Below are positions 5,904-6,055 of a stretch of 6,055 bases of DNA, in pieces. How positions within the stretch are numbered: position 1 is the first letter of the stretch; each line of letters starts with the position of its first letter. Source of the stretch: Tagaea sp. (GTDB taxonomy: Bacteria > Pseudomonadota > Alphaproteobacteria > CACIAM-22H2); NCBI GenBank assembly GCA_023653245.1, contig JAMNXK010000143.1, positions 1-6,055 on the forward strand, in the 5' to 3' direction. A program made the position numbers and the translations under genes. The notes below the pieces were generated by a model. That model was not told where the DNA came from. It did not search any database and saw only the letters and a program-made list of their open reading frames with translations.

Positions 5904-6055
5904 ATGCGTTTTGTCGGACGTTTTGCCACAGCCGTCGTCGCGGTTGGGTTGGGTTTGGCGGGGGCCGCGCTCGACGCGAGCCCGGCCGCGGCGCAAAAGC
6001 GCGGCGGCACGCTGGTGCAAATCACCCAGCCCGAGCCGCCGACGCTGGGCTCCTA
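5904..6055 (+). CDS. ABC transporter substrate-binding protein, oligopeptide type (5' part)
   Basis: Fifty codons are visible and the frame is open at the window end. AGGAG (5892-5896) stands 7 bases before the ATG, a strong ribosome binding site. The first 30 residues form a Sec signal peptide: Arg at 2 and 6, a hydrophobic stretch at about 8-23 and a PAAA/Q cleavage site, so the mature protein begins near Q31 in the periplasm. The mature start QKRGGTLVQITQPEPPTLGS is typical of family 5 (SBP_bac_5) binding proteins for peptides, opines and related solutes, where a G-G-T-L strand leads into the lobe I sequence. No lipobox cysteine is seen. The gene is divergent from the LysR regulator and shares its operator. 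Permease and ATPase genes would be expected to the right, outside the window. Confidence 0.82.
   Translation, partial: MRFVGRFATAVVAVGLGLAGAALDASPAAAQKRGGTLVQITQPEPPTLGS

Overview
This is a GC-rich chromosomal window with tightly packed genes, leucine- and alanine-rich proteins and family matches typical of Alphaproteobacteria, possibly a Rhodospirillales-like lineage. That placement is inference from base composition and protein style only. It holds eight protein-coding loci: six full length (one of them frameshifted counts separately below) and two cut by the window edges. No RNA genes, insertion sequences or CRISPR arrays are visible.

Left part (1-2461, + strand). The window opens inside the 3' end of a HigA-type addiction-module antidote gene, closed by a perfect intrinsic terminator. 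A roughly 190-base intergenic stretch with palindromic repeat-like sequence follows. Next is a GNAT acetyltransferase gene that looks like a complete family member broken by one missing G near 449-451. Then comes a two-gene sugar unit: an aldo/keto reductase of the L-fucose / D-threo-aldose 1-dehydrogenase type and an L-rhamnose mutarotase family protein. It ends in a hairpin plus T6 that sits inside the 3' end of the convergent amidase gene.

Right part (2445-6055, mainly - strand, divergent at the right end). Reading right to left there is a LysR regulator resembling HypT/YjiE, a PLP-dependent D-cysteine desulfhydrase-like enzyme, and an amidase-signature hydrolase that overlaps the PLP gene by 4 bases (ATGA). 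Divergent from the regulator, an oligopeptide-type ABC substrate-binding protein gene starts at 5904 and runs off the window. Two near-identical dyads with LysR T-N11-A geometry are present. One lies between the regulator and the transporter gene (5762-5780). The other lies at the regulator's own stop codon, upstream of the PLP gene (4801-4819). Together they suggest that one regulator controls import, amide hydrolysis and PLP-dependent breakdown of a single nitrogen- or sulfur-containing compound whose identity cannot be read from the sequence.

The most interesting points are the paired operators defining this putative regulon, the unassigned substrate of the amidase/PLP enzyme/transporter cluster, and the frameshifted acetyltransferase.
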